From Candidatus Dormiibacterota bacterium (GTDB lineage Bacteria; Chloroflexota; Dormibacteria; CF-121), in NCBI GenBank assembly GCA_035544955.1, contig DASZZN010000029.1, positions 124,001-188,000 on the forward strand: a DNA stretch of 64,000 nt, in the 5' to 3' direction. A model generated the notes under the pieces. It had not been told where the DNA came from. It saw only the letters and a list, made by a program, of their open reading frames with translations, and ran no database searches. The position numbers and the translations under genes were made by a program. Every line of letters begins with the position of its first letter. Within the stretch, counting starts at the first letter, position 1. Shown here piece by piece: positions 33,782-41,147 of this stretch.

Positions 33782-35356
33782 TTAAAGGCTAACGGAGAGC
33801 ACGTCAGCCATCCCGGGAATCCGGCGGATGTCCGCCAGGATCGATTCCGGGACCGGATCATCGACCGAGAGGATCATCACCGCGTCGCCACGCGGACGGT
33901 CGCGGCCCACTTGCATGCTGGCGATGTTGATGTTCTTCTCCCCCAGGAAGGTACCGATGGCGCCGACGATGCCCGGCCGATCGGCGTGCCAGCTCATCAA
34001 GAAGGTCCCGTGCGGTACCAGATCGATCCGGAAGTCGTCGAAGGTGACGATGTGCGGCTCGTTCAGCAGCAGGGTGCCACCGACCCGCGTCGTGCCGTGC
34101 TCGCCAACCGCTTGCAGACTGATGAGATTGGCGAATTCACTCGCGCGGGCGCCACGCTGTTCGACCACCGTGATGCCGTGCGCGGCCGCGACCGTCCGCG
34201 CATTGACGGGGTTCACGCGTTCGGCGCTGAACCGGCTCAGAAACGCGGTCAGTAGTGCGGCCGTGAGTACCGAGCAGTCGTAGCTCGCAATCTCGCCGGC
34301 GTAGTCGACATGGATCCGTGAGGCGGGCTGCCGGCCGACCTGCGCGTAGAAGCGACCAATGCCCTCGGCAACCGGGATGAACGGACGCAGGAAGGCCATT
34401 GCTTCGGGGAGTGCGACCGGTGCATTGAGGGAGAAGCGCGGCAGGCCGCCGTCGAGCACGGCGATCACTTGCTCGGTGATCTCGAGGGCGACGCTGATCT
34501 GCGCTTCCTCGGTCGAGGCCCCGAGATGCGGCGTCGTGACCACTTGCGTCATCGAGATCAGCGGATTCTCGCCCGGGGGTTCCTGTTCGAAGACATCGAT
34601 GGCGGCGCCCGCAACCTGCCCGTCCCGCAGCGCGTCACGGAGGGCCGACTCGTCGACGATGCCGCCTCGGGCGACGTTGATCAGGCGAAGACCCGGCTTG
34701 GCAAGAGCGAGCGCGCGAGCATCAACCAGGTGATGCGTCTCGCGCGTCAGCGGCACGTGCAACGTGACGAGATCCGCCTCGGACATCAACTGGTCGAAGG
34801 ACATCAACTTGACGTTGAGCTGGGAGGCCCGCTCCTCGGAGAGCACCGGATCGGTCGCGATCACCCGCATTCCGAACGCCTGGGCCCGGTGAGCGACTTC
34901 CCGTCCGATGCTGCCCAGGCCGACGACGCCGAGGACCTTGTCGCGAAGTTCGAACCCTAGGAAACGCGAGCGTTCCCAGCGCCCCGCCTTGACCGCCTGG
35001 TCGGCCTGCGGAATGTGGCGCGCAAGGGCCAGCATCATCGCCATCGTGTGCTCGGTCGCGGCGATCGTGTTTCCGGAGGGGGCGTTCACGACCAGCACGC
35101 CGGCCCGGGTGGCGGCGTCGACATCGATGTTGTCCACGCCCGCGCCGGCGCGGCCGATGACTTTGAGGCGGGTGCCGGCTTGAATCACGTTGGCATCGAC
35201 CCTCGTCTCACTGCGCACGATGAGCGCGTCGTAATCCGGAATCCGAGCGAGGAGAGAGGCCGGGCTCTGCTTTAGCCGTACGTCAACCTCGGCGTGCTCG
35301 CGCAGCCGAGCGATCCCCGCCTCCGCGATCGGGTCGGCGACCAGGACGCGCGGCAC
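33782..35356 (-). CDS. serA: D-3-phosphoglycerate dehydrogenase
   Basis: A 524-residue enzyme of the long, type I class. It has an N-terminal substrate domain, a Rossmann NAD domain (VVGLGSIGREVAHRA), and a catalytic His in TTPHLGASTEEAQ. The intervening domain (about 320-440) and C-terminal ACT domain (GIVGAIGTFLGEKNINIASM) usually mediate serine feedback inhibition. It oxidises 3-phosphoglycerate to 3-phosphohydroxypyruvate, the first step of serine synthesis. It lies five bases after the aminotransferase gene and five before DUF1015. Confidence 0.97.
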   Translation of the reverse strand: MPRVLVADPIAEAGIARLREHAEVDVRLKQSPASLLARIPDYDALIVRSETRVDANVIQAGTRLKVIGRAGAGVDNIDVDAATRAGVLVVNAPSGNTIAATEHTMAMMLALARHIPQADQAVKAGRWERSRFLGFELRDKVLGVVGLGSIGREVAHRAQAFGMRVIATDPVLSEERASQLNVKLMSFDQLMSEADLVTLHVPLTRETHHLVDARALALAKPGLRLINVARGGIVDESALRDALRDGQVAGAAIDVFEQEPPGENPLISMTQVVTTPHLGASTEEAQISVALEITEQVIAVLDGGLPRFSLNAPVALPEAMAFLRPFIPVAEGIGRFYAQVGRQPASRIHVDYAGEIASYDCSVLTAALLTAFLSRFSAERVNPVNARTVAAAHGITVVEQRGARASEFANLISLQAVGEHGTTRVGGTLLLNEPHIVTFDDFRIDLVPHGTFLMSWHADRPGIVGAIGTFLGEKNINIASMQVGRDRPRGDAVMILSVDDPVPESILADIRRIPGMADVLSVSL

Positions 35357-35361
35357 CGAGC

Positions 35362-36534
35362 TCAGGCCACGAGGCTAGGCTCGGAGGACTGCAATGCGCG
35401 TCGGCCCGCGCTCAGCGCCGCGCCTCGTGTGACCGGGTGGCCATGCGCTTCAAAGCCACGTTCGAGGATTTCGATGGTGGCGACGACATCGGGCTCGTAG
35501 ACGGCGCCAAGGTGGCCGATCCGGAAGATCTTGCCGGACAGCTTGCCCTGCCCCTCGCCAGCAACCAGGCCGAGCTCGCGCCAGGTCTTGAACACCGCCT
35601 CCGACTTCTCGCCGGTCAGCGCCTCTGGGAAGTACACAGCCGTCACGGTCGGCGACGCGACGTCGGGCGAACTCGCCAGCAAGCGCAAGCCGAGCGCGCC
35701 CGCGGCGGCACGGAAGGCGGCCGCCACGCGAAGGTGCCGCTGAAAGATGGCTTGGAGACCTTCCTCGCGCATCATCACTAACGACTCGCGTAGACCAAAG
35801 AGGATGCCGACAGCCGGCGTGGTGAAGGTCATGCCCTTGGATTGCATCTTCCTGGCACGGTCCCAATCGAAATAGAACCTCGGCGAGCGAGCGCTCGCCT
35901 GCCGCTGCCAGGCTGCCTTGCTGACGCTCAGCATGGTGACGCCCGGCGGGAGCATCCATCCCTTTTGCGACGCGGTGATCGCGACATCGACCTTCCATTG
36001 ATCAACCGGCAACGCGATCGAGCCGATGGAGCTGACGCCGTCCACCACCAGCAGCCGGTGGTGCCGCGTGACCACCTCGGCCAGCGACTGCAGCGGGTTG
36101 GTTACGCCCGTCGAGGTCTCGTTGTGGGTGATCAGCACCGTAGCGATGTCAGGCTCGCGGCTGAGCAAGGCGTCGAGATCCTCCGGATCCGCCGCCTCAC
36201 CCCACGGCAGGGTCAAGCGGGCGACGTCGGCGCCAAATGCTTCCGCCAGGTCGGCAAAGCGATCGCCGAACGCGCCGATCGTGACCGCGAGCACCCGCTC
36301 GCCGGGCGAAACGACGTTCGCGACCGCGCTCTCCAATCCGCCGGTCCCGCTGGCGGGAAAGATCAGCATGTCATTCTCCGTCTGGAACGCCCAGCGGAGG
36401 CCGGCTTCCAGCTCGGGAAGGAGGGCCCTGAACTCGGGGCCGCGGTGGTTGATCATCGGGGCGGCCATTGCCCGCTGCACGCGCTCGGGAACGGGGGTGG
36501 GGCCAGGAATCCGTAACTGAGGGGGCTGAGCCAT
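35362..36534 (-). CDS. Class V aminotransferase (alanine-glyoxylate / serine-pyruvate type)
   Basis: A 390-residue PLP enzyme. RIPGPTPVPERVQRAM is the usual start of this branch, FPASGTGGLESAVAN forms the phosphate-binding turn, VDGVSSIGS carries the cofactor Asp, and ITASQKGWMLPPG holds the Schiff-base Lys. Family reactions include alanine-glyoxylate, serine-glyoxylate and, in some lineages, phosphoserine transamination. Its position directly before serA suggests it supplies the second step of serine synthesis or interconverts serine and glycine. This role is inference. Confidence 0.92.
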   Translation of the reverse strand: MAQPPQLRIPGPTPVPERVQRAMAAPMINHRGPEFRALLPELEAGLRWAFQTENDMLIFPASGTGGLESAVANVVSPGERVLAVTIGAFGDRFADLAEAFGADVARLTLPWGEAADPEDLDALLSREPDIATVLITHNETSTGVTNPLQSLAEVVTRHHRLLVVDGVSSIGSIALPVDQWKVDVAITASQKGWMLPPGVTMLSVSKAAWQRQASARSPRFYFDWDRARKMQSKGMTFTTPAVGILFGLRESLVMMREEGLQAIFQRHLRVAAAFRAAAGALGLRLLASSPDVASPTVTAVYFPEALTGEKSEAVFKTWRELGLVAGEGQGKLSGKIFRIGHLGAVYEPDVVATIEILERGFEAHGHPVTRGAALSAGRRALQSSEPSLVA

Positions 36535-36576
36535 GCGCCCTAGCTTACCGTCCGGCCCTCGTCCGACGGTCGATCA

Positions 36577-37506
36577 CTATCGGCGTGAGACCGAGCGCCG
36601 CCGTCGGTAACTCCGCCGGCGATATGCGGGCGGCTCCGGTAGCCGCGCCTGGCGGCGGATCGCTGCCCGCATCACCAGGAAGAGCAACATCACCGCGCCG
36701 ATGATCAGCCCCCACCGGGTCGCGGCGGCCGTGCGCGCCGCATCGGCGGATGCGGTCTGCGAGGCGAGGCGCTGGGCGTTGGCGGCCGCCTCCGCGTGCG
36801 CGAGCTGCACCTTCGTCTGCTCAATGATCGGATCGGCGGCAAGGATTCCCTGGAAGACGCCCGTCGCGATCGCATTGCGGAAGTCGTCCTGCAGGAGGAG
36901 GCTCCGCTCCCGCGGATTTGTCAGGTAGGCCGGTTCCACCGTGACGGTTGGGACATCGGAACGGACCCAGAGCTCGGGCTTGGCGGCGACGCCGTCGTCT
37001 GCAATCTGAAAGGGCTTGAGCGCCTGGGCGAGGCCCGCATCAATCGCCTGTGCGAACGAAAAGCTGTCCGGCTTTGGATAAAAAACGGCGAGACCGTTGA
37101 TCGACGGATCGCCGTCATAGGCGTTGACGTGCAGGCTGACGAACATCTGGGCGCCCGCCGAGTGCGCGCGGTTCCAGCGCTCCGAGATCTCGACGTACTG
37201 ATCGCCCGTGCGAGTGAGCACGACCTTCACACGCTCGCGTTGCAACAGGGTGCGTAGCCGCAGCGCAAGGTCGAGGGTGATGTCCTTCTCCATGACGGCG
37301 CCAACCACGACGCCAGGATCCCAGAGCTGGGTGGGGTCGCTGGTGGCGCTGCCACCGTGTCCCGGATCGATCGCGATCACATAGGGCGAGGGCGCAAATG
37401 AGGGTGCAACGAACGTAGGCTCCGCGGCCGCTGCCCGAGCCGTTGGCATGGACGTAAGCAAGACGACCCCGGTCGCGAGCACGACCGGGAGGCGCGGGAG
37501 ACGCAA
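36577..37506 (-). CDS. N-acetylmuramoyl-L-alanine amidase with C-terminal membrane anchor
   Basis: A 309-residue secreted protein. A signal peptide (VVLATGVVLLTSMPTARAAA) precedes an Amidase_3 domain at about 40-225: IDPGHGG supplies the first zinc His, MEKDITLDLALRL the Glu, SLHVNA the second His. VEPAYLTNP holds the last catalytic Glu. It cleaves the amide between MurNAc and the stem peptide. A helical stretch and a C-terminal membrane segment (WGLIIGAVMLLFLVMRAAI) with an Arg-rich tail follow, an uncommon way of holding this amidase at the membrane. Confidence 0.9.
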   Translation of the reverse strand: MRLPRLPVVLATGVVLLTSMPTARAAAAEPTFVAPSFAPSPYVIAIDPGHGGSATSDPTQLWDPGVVVGAVMEKDITLDLALRLRTLLQRERVKVVLTRTGDQYVEISERWNRAHSAGAQMFVSLHVNAYDGDPSINGLAVFYPKPDSFSFAQAIDAGLAQALKPFQIADDGVAAKPELWVRSDVPTVTVEPAYLTNPRERSLLLQDDFRNAIATGVFQGILAADPIIEQTKVQLAHAEAAANAQRLASQTASADAARTAAATRWGLIIGAVMLLFLVMRAAIRRQARLPEPPAYRRRSYRRRRSVSRR

Positions 37507-37582
37507 CTACTAGGCAGTATACGGCGCGAAATTAAGAAGTCTCCGGAACCCGCACCATCAGTCCCCTCTGAGGGGCGCGAGT

Positions 37583-37828
37583 TTAGCGCTGGTCCGCGGT
37601 GTAGGGGAGGAGCGCGACGTGGCGTGCGCGCTTGAGGGCGACCGCCAGGCGGCGCTGATGACGCGCGCAGGTTCCGGTCACGCGACGCGGAAGGATCTTG
37701 CCTCGCTCGCTGACGAAGCGGCGGAGGCGAGAGACCTCCTTGTAGTCGATCAGGTGGACCTTCTCCACACAGAAGTTGCAGACCTTCTTGTGCGGCTTTC
37801 GGTCGCGCTTATCGGTCGGTGGTGGCAT
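37583..37828 (-). CDS. rpsR: 30S ribosomal protein S18
   Basis: An 81-residue S18: [50 protein letters not shown]. The three Cys make this a zinc-type S18. It binds S6 on the platform of the 30S subunit. It is last in the conserved rpsF-ssb-rpsR operon, 20 bases after ssb. A CCCCTC/GAGGGG inverted repeat lies just downstream (about 37563-37575) without a T-tract. Confidence 0.98.
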   Translation of the reverse strand: MPPPTDKRDRKPHKKVCNFCVEKVHLIDYKEVSRLRRFVSERGKILPRRVTGTCARHQRRLAVALKRARHVALLPYTADQR

Positions 37829-37848
37829 GGTGTCCTGTCAATCGCTCC

Positions 37849-38304
37849 TTAGAAGGGGATGTCTTCCGGATCGACGTCACGCGAGGGTTCATCGTGGTGC
37901 CCAGGCGCTGCGGCAACCGCGGTCTCGACCGGTTCGGTGGCCGCCGCCTGCGGCTGGGACTGGCTGCGCGGTTCGAGGAACTGGATTTCGGTCGCATTCA
38001 CCTCGGTGGTCTTGCGCTTCTGGCCGTCCTGGCCTTCCCAGGAGCGGGTCTGTAGCCGGCCCTCGACGTACACCAGGCTTCCCTTGTGCAGGTACTGGCC
38101 GGCAATCTCCGCCAGGTTGCGCTTGCCGATGTTCCAAACCACCACGTTGTGGTAATCGGTGTATTCCTTCTTCTCACCATCCGTGCTCTGTCCGTAGCGG
38201 TTGGTCGCCAACGAGAAGCTGGTCACCGGAGATCCGCTCGGGGTGTAGCGCATTTCGGGATCGCGGGTCAGTCGGCCGATGAGCATCACTTTGTTCAGGT
38301 TCAT
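37849..38304 (-). CDS. ssb: Single-stranded DNA-binding protein
   Basis: A 151-residue SSB. The OB fold begins MNLNKVMLIGRLTRDPEMRY, with SFSLATNRYG and LVYVEGRLQTRSW. A Pro/Ala/Gln-rich linker ends in the acidic interaction tip DPEDIPF. It coats single-stranded DNA and recruits repair and replication enzymes through that tip. ATG overlaps the rpsF stop by four bases. Confidence 0.98.
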   Translation of the reverse strand: MNLNKVMLIGRLTRDPEMRYTPSGSPVTSFSLATNRYGQSTDGEKKEYTDYHNVVVWNIGKRNLAEIAGQYLHKGSLVYVEGRLQTRSWEGQDGQKRKTTEVNATEIQFLEPRSQSQPQAAATEPVETAVAAAPGHHDEPSRDVDPEDIPF

Positions 38305-38597
38305 GATTTCCCCTCATCTTGTCGAACCAGTAAATGGCGGAAGACGCTGTCGGAAATCTTCAGGACGCGGTCGACCTCCTGGACTTTCGCCTGATCGAGG
38401 TCGAACTCCGCGACGACGTAATGCCCTTCCCGATTGTCCTTGACGGTGTACGCGAGCCGACGCTTGCCCCACGGGGTAACTTTCTTGATCTGGCCCCCAT
38501 TCGTCTGGATCAGCTGGCCGACCTTCTCGATCTCCTGCTGGACCGCTTGATCGTCAAGGTCCGGCTTGACGATGTACATGAGCTCGTACGCTGACAA
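38301..38597 (-). CDS. rpsF: 30S ribosomal protein S6
   Basis: A 98-residue S6: MSAYELMYIVKPDL, KVTPWGKRRLAYTVKDNREGHY, and a C-terminal helix that packs against S18. First gene of rpsF-ssb-rpsR. In several bacteria the S6:S18 complex binds its own leader RNA; I did not find a convincing copy of that motif here. Confidence 0.97.
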   Translation of the reverse strand: MSAYELMYIVKPDLDDQAVQQEIEKVGQLIQTNGGQIKKVTPWGKRRLAYTVKDNREGHYVVAEFDLDQAKVQEVDRVLKISDSVFRHLLVRQDEGKS

Positions 38598-38701
38598 ACG
38601 CTATCTCCTTTCCTGTGGGATTTGCTCCGGCTATGGCCTCGCGGCGGCAGCGGAGCAGGAAGGCGCTCGTAAGTCTACCAAAGATGGGGTCGCCCCAAGG
38701 G

Positions 38702-38729
38702 AAAAAGCGGCCGCCCGAGGGCGACCGCT
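38702..38729 (-). terminator. Intrinsic terminator downstream of tRNA-Val
   Basis: On the minus strand, AGCGGTCGCC and GGCGGCCGCT (one mismatch, 4-base loop) form a 10-bp stem followed by five T. It lies between the tRNA-Val gene and rpsF, both on the minus strand, so it ends the tRNA transcript. The rpsF promoter must lie within 38598-38700. Confidence 0.7.
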
Positions 38730-38885
38730 CGCGGAGGGAAACCGACGATTCATTACTTCCTGACGACCTGGCCGGAGCCGATCTCTTCGGACCACCTACC
38801 GGTCGATACTGGATGCCGCAGTTTATACCACCGTACTCACGTCTTGAAACATCAAAACTTACACATGAGTCGACCTTGGGGGTCC

Positions 38886-38962
38886 TGGTGGTCGGCGGGG
38901 GACTCGAACCCTCGACCTCTTGGATGTGAACCAAGCGCTCTAACCAGCTGAGCTAGCCGACC
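38886..38962 (-). tRNA. tRNA-Val (anticodon CAC)
   Basis: A complete cloverleaf on the minus strand. Acceptor GGTCGGC pairs with GCCGACC; D-arm GCTC...GAGC; anticodon stem CTTGG/CCAAG with loop TTCACAT, so the anticodon is CAC (reads GUG). T-arm is GAGGG TTCGAGT CCCCC. Discriminator A and an encoded CCA are present at 38886-38889. Confidence 0.97.
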
Positions 38963-38980
38963 GGTGCGGCAATTGTAAAT

Positions 38981-39400
38981 CTATCTTCGCGCGGCTTTTG
39001 CGAGTGCTCGAGTGACGGCCTCGGCGGCCTCCATCGGCAAGTACTGGATCGCTTCTTTCACCACCCGGTCAGCCTCCTCGGGCGGCAACTTCCGGCGCAC
39101 GACTTCGAGCTGCTGATCGACCAGGTCGGCCATGACCTGCGACATCTCCTGCCGGCGGCGGCGACGGAAGAGCTCCTGCTGTGCCGGGTACCCGTTGCCG
39201 AAGGCGACCGGAAACCCGAGTCGCTGCAGCTCGGCCAGGTCGCGGAAGACGGTCCGAGAACTGACCATGAGGGTCGCTGCCAGGTCGACCGCACGGATGC
39301 CCGGGCGGGCGGTCGCCATTGACAGGATGACCAGGAGGCGATGCAAGCGCGCCGCCTTATTCACGTTCCTGACCGTAGCACTGCTCCCATGGGTCTGCAA
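38981..39400 (-). CDS. HTH_11/DeoR-type winged-helix regulator (short)
   Basis: A 139-residue protein. Residues about 15-70 form a winged helix: ARLHRLLVILSMA, IRAVDLAATLMVSSRTVFRDLAELQRLGFPV, as in the N-terminus of WYL and DeoR regulators. The remainder is helical (QEMSQVMADLVDQQLEVV) and lacks WYL or sugar-binding domains, so it probably oligomerises through helices. Target unknown. It is just upstream of the tRNA-Val gene on the same strand. Confidence 0.75.
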   Translation of the reverse strand: MQTHGSSATVRNVNKAARLHRLLVILSMATARPGIRAVDLAATLMVSSRTVFRDLAELQRLGFPVAFGNGYPAQQELFRRRRRQEMSQVMADLVDQQLEVVRRKLPPEEADRVVKEAIQYLPMEAAEAVTRALAKAARR

Positions 39401-39534
39401 TTCAGCGAGCGTCCGTCACGGCGCTGGCCAAGGAGACGTTTCTATTCACGATGGAACGGGTAAAAGCTAGGCGCGAGGCAGCACGCCTGAGTGTGTCCGC
39501 CTGAGTTCGATCCAGTGGTAAGGTGAAACATCCC

Positions 39535-39846
39535 ATGGCCAAAGAGACCAAAGACGGAAGGGCGAAAGCCACCAAGGAGCCTCAGGCGGAGGTCCCTTCG
39601 GAGGTCGCTGCCGAAAACGGCGCCGGGGGGGCTACCAAGGCGCGGACCGCGATCGATGACGTGATCGCCGCCATCGAGGCGGCGCGCGACAAGGTCATGG
39701 CCGACGAGGTCAAGGCCCTCACCAAGCTCGGAATCCCGCGTGCGATGGCCTACCAGATGGTCGCTGCCCGTTTCCACCAGAACGTCGTCACCGACGGCGA
39801 AGGCGGCGGGCCCGAGTTCGAAAACAGTCACTGGAACGATCGGTAA
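39535..39846 (+). CDS. Small hypothetical protein upstream of moeA
   Basis: A 103-residue protein. Residues 1-35 are a disordered Lys/Glu/Ala/Pro tail. Residues 36-95 are ordered (DDVIAAIEAARDKVMADEVKAL, then GIPRAMAYQMVAARF). AAGGTG lies 8 bases before ATG 39535, which makes it preferable to GTG 39523. No family recognised. The moeA frame overlaps or directly follows it, so co-expression is likely. Confidence 0.6.
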   Translation: MAKETKDGRAKATKEPQAEVPSEVAAENGAGGATKARTAIDDVIAAIEAARDKVMADEVKALTKLGIPRAMAYQMVAARFHQNVVTDGEGGGPEFENSHWNDR

Positions 39847-41074
39847 CCCCAAGCAGCCTGCGCTCCTGACGGTCGCCCAGGCGCGCGACCGGATCCTCGC
39901 CCGCATCACCGTGCTCGACGCCCAGGACACCCCCCTAGTGGATGCCCGTGGCCGCGTGCTCGCCGAGGACGTGCGCTCGGACCGCGACGTCCCACCATTT
40001 ACGAACTCCGCCATGGACGGCTATGCCGTGCGGGCGGGCGACACGAGCCCGGCATCGGCCGCGGGCCCCGTGCGCCTGGAGGTCCTCGGCGAGATCCGCG
40101 CCGGCGTCGCACCCCCGACCTCGGTACGCCCCTCGACCGCCCTACGGATCATGACGGGCGCGGTGATGCCGGAGGGCGCGGACGCCGTCGTGCGGGTCGA
40201 GGACACCGCGGAACGCGACGGGCGCGTCGACATCCGCGTTGCGGTCGAGCCGGGCACCAGCGTCCGGCACGCTGGCAGCGATCTCCGCCGCGGCGACCGT
40301 GTCGCCGAACGGGGCCGAATCGTTACCCCGGGGCTGATCGGCGTGCTGGCATCGACCGGGCGCACCACCGTCCGAACGATCCGACGGCCACGCGTCACGG
40401 TTCTGACGACCGGCGACGAGTTGCGCGACGCCGGGGAGTCGCTGGGGCCCGGGCAGATCACCAACACCAACCGCTACACCCTGCGGGCGGCGCTTGAAGA
40501 GGCTGGTGCCGAGGTCGTCGATGCCGGGGTGGCGCGCGACGACCGGGAGGAACTCGTCGCCCGGCTCCAGTTCGCGGCCCGCACCGACCTGATCGTCAGC
40601 ACGGGTGGCGTGTCGATGGGCGCCTACGACCTCGTCCGCGCCCTCCTGCAAGAGCAAGGGGCCGTCGACTTCTGGCAGGTAGCGCTTCGGCCCGGGAAGC
40701 CGCTCATGGTGGGAACCGTCGGGGGCCGGCCACTGATCGGATTGCCGGGCAACCCCGTTTCGTCGCTCGTCGGCGTCGAGCTGTTCGTGCGTCCCGCCAT
40801 CCTGAAGATGCAAGGACGCGCCGACCTCGAGCGGCCACGAATCACCGCGATCACCGATGTGGCGCTCTCCAACCCGCCGCACCTGGAACAGTACTTCCGA
40901 GGCATCGCACGCCGCGACGGCGATCGGATCAGCGTCCGGTTGACCGGCGACCAGGGCTCGCACGTGCTCCGCTCGATGGCCGATGCCAATTGCCTGATCG
41001 TCGTCCCGCTCGGGACCAGCGAGGTGGCGGCGGGAAAGCCCGTCGAGATCATTCCGCTCGCACCAATCGACTAA
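39740..41074 (+). CDS. moeA: Molybdopterin molybdotransferase
   Basis: Up to 444 residues. Conserved MoeA sequence begins at LLTVAQARDRILARI (base about 39863), with TNSAMDGYAVRAGD, MTGAVMPEGADAVV, TTGDELRDAG, STGGVSMGAYD and ALRPGKPLMVG. It inserts molybdate into adenylylated molybdopterin. The only standard in-frame start is GTG 39740, inside the preceding gene; a CTG at 39866 would fit the family N-terminus better but is a rare start. The start is therefore uncertain. The MoaD-like gene at 281 could belong to the same cofactor pathway, though it is distant. Confidence 0.9.
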   Translation: MRWPTRWSLPVSTRTSSPTAKAAGPSSKTVTGTIGNPKQPALLTVAQARDRILARITVLDAQDTPLVDARGRVLAEDVRSDRDVPPFTNSAMDGYAVRAGDTSPASAAGPVRLEVLGEIRAGVAPPTSVRPSTALRIMTGAVMPEGADAVVRVEDTAERDGRVDIRVAVEPGTSVRHAGSDLRRGDRVAERGRIVTPGLIGVLASTGRTTVRTIRRPRVTVLTTGDELRDAGESLGPGQITNTNRYTLRAALEEAGAEVVDAGVARDDREELVARLQFAARTDLIVSTGGVSMGAYDLVRALLQEQGAVDFWQVALRPGKPLMVGTVGGRPLIGLPGNPVSSLVGVELFVRPAILKMQGRADLERPRITAITDVALSNPPHLEQYFRGIARRDGDRISVRLTGDQGSHVLRSMADANCLIVVPLGTSEVAAGKPVEIIPLAPID

Positions 41075-41082
41075 AAGCCCCA

Positions 41083-41107
41083 CCCTCCCTTCCCCAGAGG
41101 GGGAGGG
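41083..41107. repeat. GC-rich hairpin repeat, copy 2
   Basis: CCCTCCCTTCCCC, AGA, GGGGGAGGG is closely related to the hairpin at 32443-32463, and both are preceded by CCCCACCCT. It lies between moeA and the EF-G-like gene. Probably a dispersed intergenic element of this genome. Confidence 0.65.
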
Positions 41108-41147
41108 ACGTAGTTTCGATTTACACTCTCCTTGGAAGGGACAAGCG

